From assembly GCA_003222395.1 (NCBI GenBank), contig QHWB01000062.1, positions 124,001-188,000 of the forward strand: 64,000 bases of DNA, given 5' to 3'. The first letter of the stretch is position 1; the number at the start of each line of letters is the position of its first letter. The notes under the pieces are model-generated. The model was not told the origin of the DNA, did no database searches, and saw only the letters and a list, made by a program, of their open reading frames with translations. This document shows, in pieces, positions 34,449-44,595 of the stretch. This DNA is from Acidobacteriota bacterium. GTDB lineage: Bacteria > Acidobacteriota > Vicinamibacteria > Vicinamibacterales > CAVVIG01. The translations under genes and the position numbers were made by a program.

Positions 34449-35750
34449 CTACTGCTGGCGAAGCAGCGTTTCGAGCCGCACCGCGGCTCGAAGGACGCTC
34501 GCGTCCTGTCCTCGATCTGCCGTCAACTGGAGGCCCAGCGGCAGCGCGCTTCCCACGGGCATCGGAACAGTGATTGCGGGTGTGCCAAGCGCCGTCCACG
34601 GCGCGTTCATGCGTGAATCGCCGGTCGACGCGAGACCGAGCGGCGCCGGGCCCGGCGCCGCGGGAACGAGAATGATCGGCGTCGCCTTGTACAGCTCCGC
34701 GACCGTGGACCTGCACTCGCCGATGTATGCCATCGACTCGCCGTATCGCGCCGGCGGAATCCGCAGACCCTCTCGAACCAGATTCGCCATGTCCTCGAGA
34801 CGATCGCCGTACTGCTTGAACCGCTGCTCGTGAAATCGCGCGCCCTCATAGAACATCACGATCCTCGACGCATCGACGAGCCTTGCGAGCATCGGAGCGA
34901 TGTCGATGGGGCGGATTGCGACGCCGGCACGGCGCAGATGAGTCACCGTCTTCTCGAAGGTCGAAGCCATCGCGGGTTCGACGTCCGGCATCGGTTCCGG
35001 CACCGCCAGCGGAAACTCTTCGGACCGACCGGTCGGGTAGTCGAGCGATTCCCACAAGGCGATCATGTCGGCGGCCGAATGCGTGAAGAGGCCGAGGGTG
35101 TCGAGGCTCTTCGCGAAAGGAAACACCCCTTCCATCGGCAGGAGACCGTAGGTGGGTTTGAAACCGGTGACGCCGCAGAACGACGCGGGCCGCAGCACCG
35201 ATCCGCCGGTTTGCGTGCCAAGCGCGAACGGCACCATGCCCGCCGCAACCGCGGCGGCCGATCCGCTGGAGCTACCGCCCGGCGTGTGCGTCAGGTCGCG
35301 CGGATTGCGCGTCGGTGCCGGCGTCCGGTACGCGAACGCGGTGGTGTGCGTCTTGCCGAGCAGGACGGCTCCGCGCCCGCGCAGGTTGCGCACGATGGCG
35401 GCGTCGGCGGTGCCAATCCGTCCTTTGTAGATCGGCGAACCGTACTCGGTCGCGAGCCCTTTCGTCTCGATGATGTCCTTCGCGCCGAACGGGATGTCGG
35501 AGAGTTTTCCGTTTCCCGTCGGCCGTTCCGGCTGCACTTGCACCCAGGCGCGGATCGATGGGTCGCTGGCGCGAATGAAATCGAGGCACGGCTGCAGCGC
35601 GTCCGCGCGAGCCTTGCGCGACGCGCCGATCCACTGCGTGAATGTTTCGGGCCGCGATGTCGCGGCCTGTCCATCCGCTGTCGCTGAATTCGCGCGCGCC
35701 GCAGCGGCGACGATGGCAGCGAGAAACGACCGACGATCGATTGCGCTCAC
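34449..35750 (-). CDS. Amidase-signature family amidase, exported
   Basis: 433 residues. A Tat-like signal (MSAIDRRSFLAAIVAAAARA) precedes the amidase-signature fold. The Ser-cisSer-Lys triad can be located: Lys in IPFGAKDIIETKG, the cis-Ser in THTPGGSSSGSAAAVAAG and the nucleophile in LGTQTGGSVLRPASFCG. The C-terminal part (MNAPWTALGTPAITVPM, LPLGLQLTADRGQD) is standard. The substrate of these enzymes varies widely (aliphatic or aryl amides, peptide amides); export suggests a peptide or xenobiotic substrate. Its 3' end faces the LamG gene. Confidence 0.9.
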   Translation of the reverse strand: MSAIDRRSFLAAIVAAAARANSATADGQAATSRPETFTQWIGASRKARADALQPCLDFIRASDPSIRAWVQVQPERPTGNGKLSDIPFGAKDIIETKGLATEYGSPIYKGRIGTADAAIVRNLRGRGAVLLGKTHTTAFAYRTPAPTRNPRDLTHTPGGSSSGSAAAVAAGMVPFALGTQTGGSVLRPASFCGVTGFKPTYGLLPMEGVFPFAKSLDTLGLFTHSAADMIALWESLDYPTGRSEEFPLAVPEPMPDVEPAMASTFEKTVTHLRRAGVAIRPIDIAPMLARLVDASRIVMFYEGARFHEQRFKQYGDRLEDMANLVREGLRIPPARYGESMAYIGECRSTVAELYKATPIILVPAAPGPAPLGLASTGDSRMNAPWTALGTPAITVPMPVGSALPLGLQLTADRGQDASVLRAAVRLETLLRQQ

Positions 35751-35826
35751 CGCTCCTCCAATGCCGTGCGGCAGATCCTGACCGGGAACATCCCGAACAA
35801 AACTGAGAGTTGCGTTTCAGAATTGA

Positions 35827-35887
35827 GTAGCGTAGCCCTTTAGGACTGTCCGGCCGCCCGGTTGGGAGGCCTGAACGCCTGCGCTAC
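35827..35887. repeat. Inverted pair of the palindromic repeat family (copy 4)
   Basis: The left arm (35827-35844, GTAGCG then TAGCCCTTTAGG) and the right arm (35870-35887), which reads GTAGCGCAGGCGTTCAGG on minus, face each other across 25 bp. The element fills part of the gap between the amidase and the channel genes. Confidence 0.6.
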
Positions 35888-36026
35888 CACGGGCCGCCGG
35901 CAAGTTTGAAACGCACTCAAATCTTATAGAAGCTCCGCCCACTTCTGCTCTCGAGCTGTGCCGTGAAGGAGGAACGGCGCAAAGCCGACCGCGGTCCCGG
36001 TCCGCTTCGATGAGAGAATCTCCGCC

Positions 36027-37130
36027 GTGCGAGTCGCGTCGCTTCTGATCGGTCTCATCCTCATCGCCACTGCGCTCTGGGACGCATTCGAAACCGTCGT
36101 CCTGCCGCGGACCGTGACGCGGCGCCTCCGACTCGCGCGGACCTATTTCCGCTTCACATGGCAGTCGTGGAGCGCCGTAGCGACACGCGTCCGCCACGAC
36201 AGCCGGCGGGAGCGGTTTCTCGCGGTGTACGGGCCAGTGTCGCTTCTCGGTCTGCTGACGGTGTGGGCGCTGTGTCTCATCGCCGGCTTCGCGCTGCTGC
36301 AGTGGGCGGACGGTTCACACCTCGCCGTCGAGGGCGGCCAGGCGCGGTTTGGCGACGATCTGTACATCAGCGGAACGACGTTCTTCACGCTCGGCCTCGG
36401 CGACGTGCACCCCGTGGGCGGCATCGCGCGCGTCCTCACGGTCGCCGAAGGCGGCATGGGCTTCGCGTTCCTCGCCATCGTCATCGCGTATTTCCCTGTG
36501 CTCTATCAATCGTTCTCCCGCCGAGAAGTGCGGCTCACGCTGATGGACGCGTGGGCCGGCTCGCCTCCGGCCGCGGCGGAGCTCCTGCGGCGTCTGGCCA
36601 GCGCCGGCCAGCTGAACGCGCTCGACGCGTTTCTCAGAGACTGGGAGTACTGGTGTTCGGAACTGCTGGAGAGCCACATCTCGTATCCCGTGCTCGCGTT
36701 CTTTCGATCTCAGCATCAGCGTCAGTCATGGGTGGCGGCGCTCGTCGCCGTTCTCGATGCGTCCGCGCTCGTCATCGTCGGCATCGAAGGCATCCCGCTG
36801 TGGCAGGCGCAAGTGACCTTCGCGATCGCACGGCACACCGCCGTCGATCTCACACAGGTACTGCATGCCCCGCTCGACGCGTCGGCGGATCGGCTGTCGC
36901 CGGCGGAACTGGAGCGCGTGCGTCAGCTGCTCGAGGAGTCCGGGCTTCGCCCGCGTCGATCCTCCGATGCCGACGCGCGGCTCGCCGAGCTGCGGCGTTC
37001 GTACGAACCGTTCGTCGTCGCCTTGAGCCGCATGCTGATGATGCCGGCTCCGTCGTGGCGCCGCGAAGGTCCGGTGCGGGACAACTGGCAAACCAGTCCG
37101 AAAATCGTGGGTGGACCGCACCATCTCTGA
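36027..37130 (+). CDS. Potassium-channel-like membrane protein (2TM pore domain)
   Basis: 367 residues from GTG 36027. Hydrophobic segments: VASLLIGLILIATALWDAF near the N-terminus, then YGPVSLLGLLTVWALCLIAGFALL, a pore loop with the filter-like TFFTLGLGDVHP, and FLAIVIAYFPVLYQSF. The filter TLGLGD resembles TVGYGD of potassium channels with Leu for Tyr. The C-terminal 180 residues are cytoplasmic and helical (LLRRLASAGQLNALDAFLRD, LERVRQLLEESGL). It may conduct potassium or another ion. It stands 55 bp before a histidine kinase gene on the same strand. Confidence 0.75.
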   Translation: MRVASLLIGLILIATALWDAFETVVLPRTVTRRLRLARTYFRFTWQSWSAVATRVRHDSRRERFLAVYGPVSLLGLLTVWALCLIAGFALLQWADGSHLAVEGGQARFGDDLYISGTTFFTLGLGDVHPVGGIARVLTVAEGGMGFAFLAIVIAYFPVLYQSFSRREVRLTLMDAWAGSPPAAAELLRRLASAGQLNALDAFLRDWEYWCSELLESHISYPVLAFFRSQHQRQSWVAALVAVLDASALVIVGIEGIPLWQAQVTFAIARHTAVDLTQVLHAPLDASADRLSPAELERVRQLLEESGLRPRRSSDADARLAELRRSYEPFVVALSRMLMMPAPSWRREGPVRDNWQTSPKIVGGPHHL

Positions 37131-37185
37131 AACAGCGAATCGGCGTCTGCCCGGCGAACGCGCCCGGCGATAATGTGATCGGCCG

Positions 37186-38766
37186 ATGGCGATTCCGAAC
37201 AGCTTTCAGATTCTCCAGGCGGTGATGGAGGCGACGCCCGACGCCATCTTCGTCAAGGATCTCGAAGGCCGGTACGTCCTCGTCAACGAAGCGGCCGCGC
37301 GCTTCCTCGGAAAATCTCCGGACGAAATCATCGGCAAGCACGATCTCGAGCTGTATCCGGAAGAAACCGCGCGGCAGTTCATCGAGGACGACCGGAAGGT
37401 GCTCGAATCGGGGAATCCGCACGTATTCGAAGGCGTGGCGACCAGCGAGACCGGCAGACAGGCCTATCTGGTGACGAAAGGCGTGTACCGCGATCGGGGC
37501 GGCAGGATTCTCGGCCTCTTCGGCATCTCACACGACATCACCGAGCTGCGGCGCGCGCAGGAAACGATCGAGCAGACGCGCGAGGCGCTCTTTCGATCGC
37601 AGAAGATGGAAGCCGTCGGACAGCTCACCGGCGGCATCGCGCACGATTTCAACAACATCCTCGCGATCATCCTCGGCAACGTCGAGCTGCTGCGCGCGTA
37701 CCTGCCGAAGGATCGCTACGCCGACGAAATCATCGACGCCGTGCTGCGCGCGACGCTGCATGGACGCGACCTGACCGGCCACCTGCTCGCGTTTTCGCGC
37801 CGGCGTCTGCTGAACCCGCAGCCGGTCAACGTCAACGCGCTCGTGGACAGCAGCGTGAAGCTGCTCGGCCGAACGCTCGGCTCGACGATCCGCATCATTA
37901 CCGAGACCCGCGACGATGCGGGCGTGGCGTTCGTCGATCCGGCGGCGCTCGAGGCGGCCATTCTCAACATCGCGCTGAACGCGCGCGACGCGATGCCCAA
38001 CGGCGGCTCGCTGACCATCCGCACATCGGCGATGAAGATCACGAAGGAGCCCGCGACCGACGAGGACCTCAAGCCCGGCTCCTACTCGGTGCTCGCGCTC
38101 GAGGATACCGGCTGCGGGATGACGCCGGACGTGCTCGCGCGCGCCTTCGAGCCGTTCTTCACCACCAAAGGCACCACGCGCGGCACCGGACTCGGGCTGA
38201 GCATGGTGTACGGCTTCGCGAAACAAACGGGCGGCACCGTGACGATCGCGTCTCAGCCGGGCCGCGGCACGACGGTGACGATGATGCTGCCGCTTGCCTC
38301 GGGCGATGCGCGATCGTCCGCGCTCAGCGCCGCGCCGGTGCGCGTCTCGGCCACGCCGCGCACGATTCTCGTCGTCGAGGACGAATCCGAAGTCCGCAGC
38401 ATCGTCCGGCGCCAGCTCGAAAGCCTCGGACACAAAGTGCTCGTGGCCGAAGGAACCACCGAAGCGCTGCTGCTGATTCAGGGTCCGGGCGCGCCGGACG
38501 TGCTGTTGACGGACGTCGGGCTCGCCGAAGGAATGGACGGCATCGCGCTGGCCGAGGCCGCCCGCGGCGTTCGCCCCGGTCTGCCCGTCATTTTCATTTC
38601 GGGATTCACCGCGGTGCCGGAGGCGCAGCAGCGGATCCGCAACGCCGGTGCGCCGCTCCTGTCGAAGCCGTTCAGCACGCCGCAGCTGGAGCACGCGATC
38701 GGCGCGGTGCTGCGCCAGGAGAGACCGCGCAGGCGGAGGACCGACAGGAGGAGAAGTCGGTCCTGA
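37186..38766 (+). CDS. PAS-domain hybrid histidine kinase with receiver domain
   Basis: 526 residues. A PAS domain (about 8-122; VMEATPDAIFVKDLEGRYV, HDITELRRAQ) is followed by the kinase core: H153 in GQLTGGIAHDFNNILA, N-box NIALNARDAMPNGG, G1 EDTGCGM, F-box FEPFFTTK and G2 GTGLGLSMVYGF. A C-terminal receiver (ILVVEDESEVR, the phosphoacceptor in LLTDVGL, ISGF and LSKPFS) completes it, and a basic tail ends the protein. No membrane segment is present, so it senses a cytoplasmic signal. No separate response regulator lies nearby. Confidence 0.92.
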   Translation: MAIPNSFQILQAVMEATPDAIFVKDLEGRYVLVNEAAARFLGKSPDEIIGKHDLELYPEETARQFIEDDRKVLESGNPHVFEGVATSETGRQAYLVTKGVYRDRGGRILGLFGISHDITELRRAQETIEQTREALFRSQKMEAVGQLTGGIAHDFNNILAIILGNVELLRAYLPKDRYADEIIDAVLRATLHGRDLTGHLLAFSRRRLLNPQPVNVNALVDSSVKLLGRTLGSTIRIITETRDDAGVAFVDPAALEAAILNIALNARDAMPNGGSLTIRTSAMKITKEPATDEDLKPGSYSVLALEDTGCGMTPDVLARAFEPFFTTKGTTRGTGLGLSMVYGFAKQTGGTVTIASQPGRGTTVTMMLPLASGDARSSALSAAPVRVSATPRTILVVEDESEVRSIVRRQLESLGHKVLVAEGTTEALLLIQGPGAPDVLLTDVGLAEGMDGIALAEAARGVRPGLPVIFISGFTAVPEAQQRIRNAGAPLLSKPFSTPQLEHAIGAVLRQERPRRRRTDRRRSRS

Positions 38767-38801
38767 GCGCCTGCCACTTCAAGCGGCCGCACGCTACGCG
38801 A

Positions 38802-41800
38802 TCAGAAGTTGATCGTGTAGTTGATGCGCATGAACCGCGGCGTGTAGATGCTCGTCGGGTTGCCCCACGTGCCGCCCTGCAGCGCGTTGCCGACGCTGTA
38901 CGCGTAAGTCGTGTTGTAGCCGGTCGCGTAGTTCGTGTTCAGCAGGTTGTTGAGGTCGATCCCGATATCGGATCGCGTGCGAGCGAAGCGCAGGACCTTG
39001 GCAAAGCGCATGTCGATCTGGGTCCGCCGGTTATCCGCGTACACGCGGTTGACATTGTCTGCTATCTGAATCGTCGTGGTGCCGGTCGCCGTCGCGCCGA
39101 CCGGCAAATGGCCGAGCGCCGCCGCGACGACGGAGTTCGGTACGATCCACTGTGCGGAGTTGCCGCCACCCGCGATCGTTGCGCCGGCCGGAGGCGCGCC
39201 GAGCTGGACGGGCGGTTGCGACCGCACCGTCGCGCTGACCAGCACGTCGATCTTCGGGATGATGTATATGGCGAGGCCGCGCACCTGCGTCTGAAACGGA
39301 TCGACGCTGTGGCAGCCGCGCGGATCGGGACCGGCGGCGACGTTGGTCTGGGCGTTCACCTGATTGTATTTCGTCGCCGTCGCGCAGTCGTCGAGCACCG
39401 CGCGGCCGGTGCTCGTGCCTATCGATGCGGTGAGGCCTTCGCGCAGGCGCGCGTTGAGCGTGAAGTCGACGCCGTGCCAGTAGCTGGTACGCTCCGGACC
39501 GTAGTCGGTTTCCCACGTCAGATACGTCTTGGAAGGAATCGCATTGGCCGCGGCCGTCGGCACGTACACGGTGATTGGATAGCCGCCCCCATTCGGCAGC
39601 CGCGGATCCTGCGGCGCCGCCAGTGTGTAGGCTTCGTACGCCGTGTTGACGTTGCGATTCAGATCGTCGGTGACGAAGAACCCGAAGAAGTTCCGGCGCG
39701 TGTAGCTGACTTCCGCCGTGACACGCGGGATGATCTCATGCTGCAGCGTCGCCGCCCATTGATAATCGCCCGGACGCTTGCCCCAGCCGTGCAGCACGTC
39801 GGGATTGACGATCGTCGCCGCGCCCACTTTGCCAAAGTTGGCCTGGTTGCCGACCGCGGCGGCGCAGATGTCGCCGCCGCTCGCCGACCGATCCTGCGTC
39901 GCGGGATTGAGCAGGTCGCAGTCGACGACGTAGTTCCGGTTCGAGTCGGTCCAGCCGCGATTGGTGACCGACCGCACGACGGTGAAGCCGGGGTTGGTCG
40001 AGGTATACGGCGGATCGTTCGCGGCGTACGCGAGGTAGCGGCCCCAGTTGAACTTGAGCGCCGTCTTGCCATTGCCGAACACGTCGTACGCCGCGGCGAC
40101 GCGCGGCGTCAGGTCGTTATAGGCATCGATGCCCGGCGTCTTCTGGATCGGGATCGCCGTCGGATTGAGGAACGACGTCCGCGTGGTGCCGTTCTGCTCG
40201 ACCGGCGCGTAGCTCGAGGAGTGGTCGTAGCGCAGCGCGCCCTGCAGCGTCAACCGGCTGCGGGTCCAGCTGTCCTGTATGAAGAGGCCCTGCAGCTTTG
40301 TGATCGTTCGACGGCCAAAGTCGGGCAGGTAGTAGCTCACCGCGTTCGGGATACCCTGGTTGAAGCGGTAGCCGAGCTGCGTGTCGTTCGCGATCGTCTG
40401 ATCGAGCTGGTCGAGCCGGTTGCCCTGATAGCCGATCTTCATGTTGTGTGCGCCGGTGACGTAGGACGCCGACACGCGCCAGCCGTCGGTCTTGCCGACC
40501 GCCCATCCCCACGACTCCACCGCGCGATACGCGTAGTTCGGCTGCGGCGCGAAGCGCTGGCCGGTGGCCGGATTGATCGCGTTCGACTGCTCGGTGACCG
40601 GCACCAGGTTCGTGATGCCGTCCGGTGGTGGAAAACCGAAGATCGGGTTGTATCGGAACGCGGTGTAGCCAGCCTCGAGCAGCAGCTTGTTGCTCGCCGG
40701 CATCGTCCAGAACGGCTGATTGACGTAGAAGGGCGCGTCGAAGTAGCCGCGCGCCGCGGTCGACGTCGCTTCCGGCGACTGGAACGGCGTGGCGTTGTTG
40801 CCGAGGCCGATCCAATCAGAGCTGCGATTGTGGCAGCCCGGCGTGTCGACCTTCAGCGGCGTGCCTTCGCAGCGATGCTGGTATTCGGAATTGAACGAGA
40901 GGCGATTCCTTCCAACCTGGCCGGTGAGGCGGCCGATGAACATCTGGCGGTCCTGCACGAGACGCGCGTTGACGGGCGAGCCTACCCAGTCCCAGCGTGA
41001 CGCGTCGCCGGCGTTTGCGTTCGCGGTGATGCCTTCCATCGCCGTCTGCGTGTCCAGGTTGCGATAGCTCGCGTAGAACCATAGCCGGTCCTTCATGATC
41101 GGGCCGCCGAACGAGCCGCTGGCGTCGTACGCCTCGATGATGCCGGGGGTCTGCGTCAGGCCGATGGCGCGGAGGTCGTCCGTCAGGTTGTGGCCGCGCG
41201 ACCAGTTGCCGGCCTCGTTGAAGAACGCCGTACCTCCGAAGGTGTTGCCGCCCGACTTCGGCACGAGGTTCATCACCGGCCCGCCGATGTCGCTTTCGCC
41301 GAGCCCGCCGCCGACGGTCACGGCGATTTCTTCCGAGTTGGGAGTGTCATACACGTACGACGACACACCGCCGCTTCTCGCCGCCGCGATCGTCATGCCG
41401 TTGACCGTCATGCGGCCTTCGCCGGCGACGCCGGTGGAATTCGCCGTGCTCGAATGCGCGTTGAAGAACGTCATCGTGGGCGATAACGCCGGACCGTTGG
41501 TGTCGACCGTCAGCCCCGGCGTCGCGTTGAGCAGCGCGCCGACGGCGCGCGCCACTGGCAACGCCTGGATGGTGTCCTTGTTCATGACGACTTCGCGCTT
41601 GGCATTCTGCACGTCGACGAGCGGCGTCTCGCCGGTGACCGTAATCGTCTCGGCGATGCCGCCCACACGCATTTCGATCGGAATCGTGACTGTTTGCGTG
41701 CCGGAGAGCTCGATGTTCGCGCGCCTGACAGTGGTGAAGCCGGGCAGTGTGAACGTCACGGCATAGGTGCCGGTCTGCAGATCGATGATGCGGTACTGAC

Positions 41801-41987
41801 CCGAACCGTCGGTCGTCGCCGACCGCGTTTTTTCGATGAGCGCCGGGCTGGCGGCCTCGACGGTGACGCCGGGCAGCACCGCCCCCGATGCGTCATGAAC
41901 GGTGCCGGTCAGGACGGCTTGAGCAAAGACAGTTCCGGGCAGGAGCAGGACCGTGAGAATTGCCAGGCACTTCGCCGAGATGCGCAT
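38802..41987 (-). CDS. TonB-dependent receptor with carboxypeptidase-regulatory-like N-terminal domain
   Basis: 1061 residues. The signal peptide (MRISAKCLAILTVLLLPGTVFAQ, residues 1-23) is followed by the CarboxypepD_reg-like domain (GTVHDASGAVLPGVTVEAAS, TGTYAVTFTLPGFTTVRR) and a plug region (ETPLVDVQNAKREVVMNKD, EGRMTVNGMTI, EIAVTVGGGLGESDIGGPVMN). The remaining 750 residues form the barrel, ending in RFMRINYTINF with a C-terminal Phe. The family and localisation in the outer membrane are clear; the ligand is not. It is convergent with the PAS hybrid kinase. Confidence 0.9.
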   Translation of the reverse strand: MRISAKCLAILTVLLLPGTVFAQAVLTGTVHDASGAVLPGVTVEAASPALIEKTRSATTDGSGQYRIIDLQTGTYAVTFTLPGFTTVRRANIELSGTQTVTIPIEMRVGGIAETITVTGETPLVDVQNAKREVVMNKDTIQALPVARAVGALLNATPGLTVDTNGPALSPTMTFFNAHSSTANSTGVAGEGRMTVNGMTIAAARSGGVSSYVYDTPNSEEIAVTVGGGLGESDIGGPVMNLVPKSGGNTFGGTAFFNEAGNWSRGHNLTDDLRAIGLTQTPGIIEAYDASGSFGGPIMKDRLWFYASYRNLDTQTAMEGITANANAGDASRWDWVGSPVNARLVQDRQMFIGRLTGQVGRNRLSFNSEYQHRCEGTPLKVDTPGCHNRSSDWIGLGNNATPFQSPEATSTAARGYFDAPFYVNQPFWTMPASNKLLLEAGYTAFRYNPIFGFPPPDGITNLVPVTEQSNAINPATGQRFAPQPNYAYRAVESWGWAVGKTDGWRVSASYVTGAHNMKIGYQGNRLDQLDQTIANDTQLGYRFNQGIPNAVSYYLPDFGRRTITKLQGLFIQDSWTRSRLTLQGALRYDHSSSYAPVEQNGTTRTSFLNPTAIPIQKTPGIDAYNDLTPRVAAAYDVFGNGKTALKFNWGRYLAYAANDPPYTSTNPGFTVVRSVTNRGWTDSNRNYVVDCDLLNPATQDRSASGGDICAAAVGNQANFGKVGAATIVNPDVLHGWGKRPGDYQWAATLQHEIIPRVTAEVSYTRRNFFGFFVTDDLNRNVNTAYEAYTLAAPQDPRLPNGGGYPITVYVPTAAANAIPSKTYLTWETDYGPERTSYWHGVDFTLNARLREGLTASIGTSTGRAVLDDCATATKYNQVNAQTNVAAGPDPRGCHSVDPFQTQVRGLAIYIIPKIDVLVSATVRSQPPVQLGAPPAGATIAGGGNSAQWIVPNSVVAAALGHLPVGATATGTTTIQIADNVNRVYADNRRTQIDMRFAKVLRFARTRSDIGIDLNNLLNTNYATGYNTTYAYSVGNALQGGTWGNPTSIYTPRFMRINYTINF

Positions 41988-42534
41988 AGCAGATGCCTCC
42001 TTCGAACACCGATCCCAAAAGGCGTGACGTCACGAGCGTGTGTCGACAGCGGCTGCATCCAGGGCGGCCGAAGAATATGCAGGCGATCTGCGAAAAGTCA
42101 ATGAATGACGGAGTGTGCCGAAGAACCACATCGGAAGAGAAGACGCGATTCAAGACTATGGCACGCGGCGCGCTCCGTTGCTGCGGGTCGGGGCAGAGCG
42201 ATCGCGGCCGGAATCGAGAGCCATCGAACGATTGAGATCGTCTTCATTCGACCCTCCCTCGCGTGAGTCCGGCAGTTCCAATTTCTGCCAGGCACTTTCC
42301 AGGTCGGAGAGCGATGGCTCCAGAAAGTGGTCAAATGTCTGATCCGGAACAGCGGCTGAGCAAGGCTTGTACCTGATTCGGCCACGCACGTTCGTATCGC
42401 GCTCGAGAATGCTTCGGCCGGATTGGAACGCACGCGCTGCGTCTCAACCTTCACGCCGTTCTTTGACCCGCTACGGTTTTCGGCCGAGCGCGTTGTCTCA
42501 CTGAGGTGAGGTATCTGCTGGACGCCGGCGAGGA
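41988..42534. other. Gene-free stretch between the TonB receptor and the metalloprotease-like gene
   Basis: About 550 bp without a protein-like frame on either strand. It must contain the promoter of the TonB receptor gene and the 3' flank of the metalloprotease-like gene. No repeat or hairpin with clear meaning was found. Confidence 0.4.
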
Positions 42535-44412
42535 TCACTCCACAGTGATGGTGCTCAGCGAACTTCGCGGGTATTGGCTGCCGGACCCAGGCCAAAACAA
42601 ATAGACCGAGAGCTGATATGCGCCGCGCTGCGAATCGGTAAAGCGGATCGGTACGGAGAAGTCGCCCGAGCGGCTTATCGTGCTGCTGAAATTCACCGGC
42701 GTCGTGGCGTTCACCAGCCAGAACCCAAGACCGATCCGACTGAAGTCAGCGCGATCGGGCGCCGTAATGTGTCCACTAACAAGCACCGTCTGGTTGACGG
42801 TGAGGCGGCTCGGGACGGGTGTCGCAAACGTCACACCACGCCAGTCGGATGGGCCGAACATCGGCGTATCGGTGTCGAGCTGCTCGTCCAGCGACGGATT
42901 GTTCAGAGGGGTGACGGCGGTTTGAAGTGTGACCGCCTTGGCCGTCGCACGCCAGAATGACACGAAATTGCCGTATGTCGGCCTACCCGCACCATTGCGA
43001 TCCGCGAGCCGCTGCGCGAAGAAATTCCAGTAATCCATTTCTGCCTGGGATGCGAGCCGATTCTGTGAGATCAAGACCGTCGCGCGGCGCCAGGTGCTTG
43101 GTGTCGGGCCGGTTCGAGGCCCGTGGACCTTGATCAGATCGGCAATGCTCACCGTCAGGATGTCGCCCTGAACGGCGGTACCGATCGTCGGCGATGTGGC
43201 GTTTGTCGAATCGAATTGATCCTGATTCGCGAACACGGCGAAATCGGGTACTCGGTCGGGCGTCAGCACTCCCATGGAATAGCGTTCAATTGGGTGGTAC
43301 GTAGCGGGCGGCGGTGTTTGCTCGATCGTAAATCCACCATTCGAGGTGGCCACTCGGCGATCACCAAAAAGCACTGCGCCGATCAACGTCTCGCCTCCGG
43401 TCCACAACGGCGCGTGCGCCGTCGGCTGGTGACCAGCGCGCGAAATACCGGCGATTCGAGTCCAGTCGAAATCGGAGCCCCACTGGTGCGCCATCTCGTG
43501 ATCGGAATCCTGGTATCGCGTCGCAAACGCACCTGTGTACACTTCGACGCCCTGCAGATTACCGGCACTCCCATACCGGGCGGCTTGATTGAATGTACTG
43601 ATGTTCAAGCCCGTCACGGCGTTCTGCACGTTCATGTGGAACGCTCCAAAACTACCGACCGACACTGATTCAGGCGTAAAAGCCAGCACGTCGTAATTGT
43701 CGCTGAAGTATTGGTAAAAGAGCCGTGAAGCCGTTACGACATCGAAACCGTTCATACCGCCTGAAATTCTTGCATCGTCGAAGGTCGGCACGACAAGATT
43801 CACCACGTTACTCGCGTACTGGACCTGATCGTTGATGTGGATGACTTGCGAGCTTGGAATCGCGCCCACGCGCGTTCGCACGTACACGTAACGCTGGGTT
43901 GACTCTCCCGGTAAATTGAATGCTCCCCAGTACGCGAACGGCTGATCGAAGCCATAGCGCCGCGCGGCGAATACCTGGTCGATGTCCGTGGCCCTCCACG
44001 TGGGTTCAAACACACTTACGATCTGCCCGCTGACTTTTCTCGTCGACACCCGGTCCCATTTTTCGCTCACACCGTCCGGAGCATCGCGCGCAGTGCGAAG
44101 GAACGTCACAGACGGATAGTCGCCGACTACGCTGAAGTTGCGGAATGTGAGTGTGCTCGAAGAACTGGCAAGTAGGAGCGGGGGGTCTTGATCGAATGTC
44201 AATGGCTCTCCATCGGCGAGACCATTGGGAAGCGCGTCAGCGCGCACGCGACCGTTCAATTCCCACCGCGCCGCGGTGCCGCAAGAAGGAGTGGGCGGAG
44301 GCGCGCTGTCAGGTCGGAGCGCGATGATTGGAGAAGTCTGTCCGCTAAGCAGGGTGCCTGCGATCAAAATGGTCACAGATGCGACCGCCCGAGATCGATG
44401 GCGAACAGGCAT
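42535..44412 (-). CDS. Putative secreted zinc metalloprotease (HExxH) of unknown family
   Basis: 625 residues. The N-terminus (MPVRHRSRAVASVTILIAGTLLS, residues 1-23) is a signal peptide. Large parts are beta-rich (TLTFRNFSVVGDYPSVTFL, YVYVRTRVGAIPSSQ). At residues 305-309 stands HEMAH followed by QWG, a zinc-site motif of the HExxHxWG kind, in DHEMAHQWGSDFDW; PHAPLWTGGETLIG-like sequence follows. The C-terminal 110 residues look like an Ig-like beta domain (LTVNQTVLVSGHITAPDRADF, RGAYQLSVYLFWPG). No named family comes to mind. Likely an extracellular protease or an adhesion protein. It is divergent from the PadR gene. Confidence 0.6.
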   Translation of the reverse strand: MPVRHRSRAVASVTILIAGTLLSGQTSPIIALRPDSAPPPTPSCGTAARWELNGRVRADALPNGLADGEPLTFDQDPPLLLASSSSTLTFRNFSVVGDYPSVTFLRTARDAPDGVSEKWDRVSTRKVSGQIVSVFEPTWRATDIDQVFAARRYGFDQPFAYWGAFNLPGESTQRYVYVRTRVGAIPSSQVIHINDQVQYASNVVNLVVPTFDDARISGGMNGFDVVTASRLFYQYFSDNYDVLAFTPESVSVGSFGAFHMNVQNAVTGLNISTFNQAARYGSAGNLQGVEVYTGAFATRYQDSDHEMAHQWGSDFDWTRIAGISRAGHQPTAHAPLWTGGETLIGAVLFGDRRVATSNGGFTIEQTPPPATYHPIERYSMGVLTPDRVPDFAVFANQDQFDSTNATSPTIGTAVQGDILTVSIADLIKVHGPRTGPTPSTWRRATVLISQNRLASQAEMDYWNFFAQRLADRNGAGRPTYGNFVSFWRATAKAVTLQTAVTPLNNPSLDEQLDTDTPMFGPSDWRGVTFATPVPSRLTVNQTVLVSGHITAPDRADFSRIGLGFWLVNATTPVNFSSTISRSGDFSVPIRFTDSQRGAYQLSVYLFWPGSGSQYPRSSLSTITVE

Positions 44413-44578
44413 TTCCTTCTTGCGAGGCCGACACTCTAACCTCAGCCATATAGATTGTCAACACGAACGATGCGATCGTTTGGTGAAAGAGGTGGTGGTC
44501 GCTTCGACTGCGAACCGCCGCGATCAGAAACGCCGCGACGAATTGCCCCCACGCGCTTGCACGGCGATTCGCATGTCT

Positions 44579-44595
44579 ATAGCATATGTGGCTAT
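44579..44595. promoter_or_regulatory. Inverted repeat at the PadR start
   Basis: ATAGC and GCTAT are separated by 7 bp and the right arm overlaps the ATG. A PadR autoregulatory site is possible but unproven. Confidence 0.3.
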
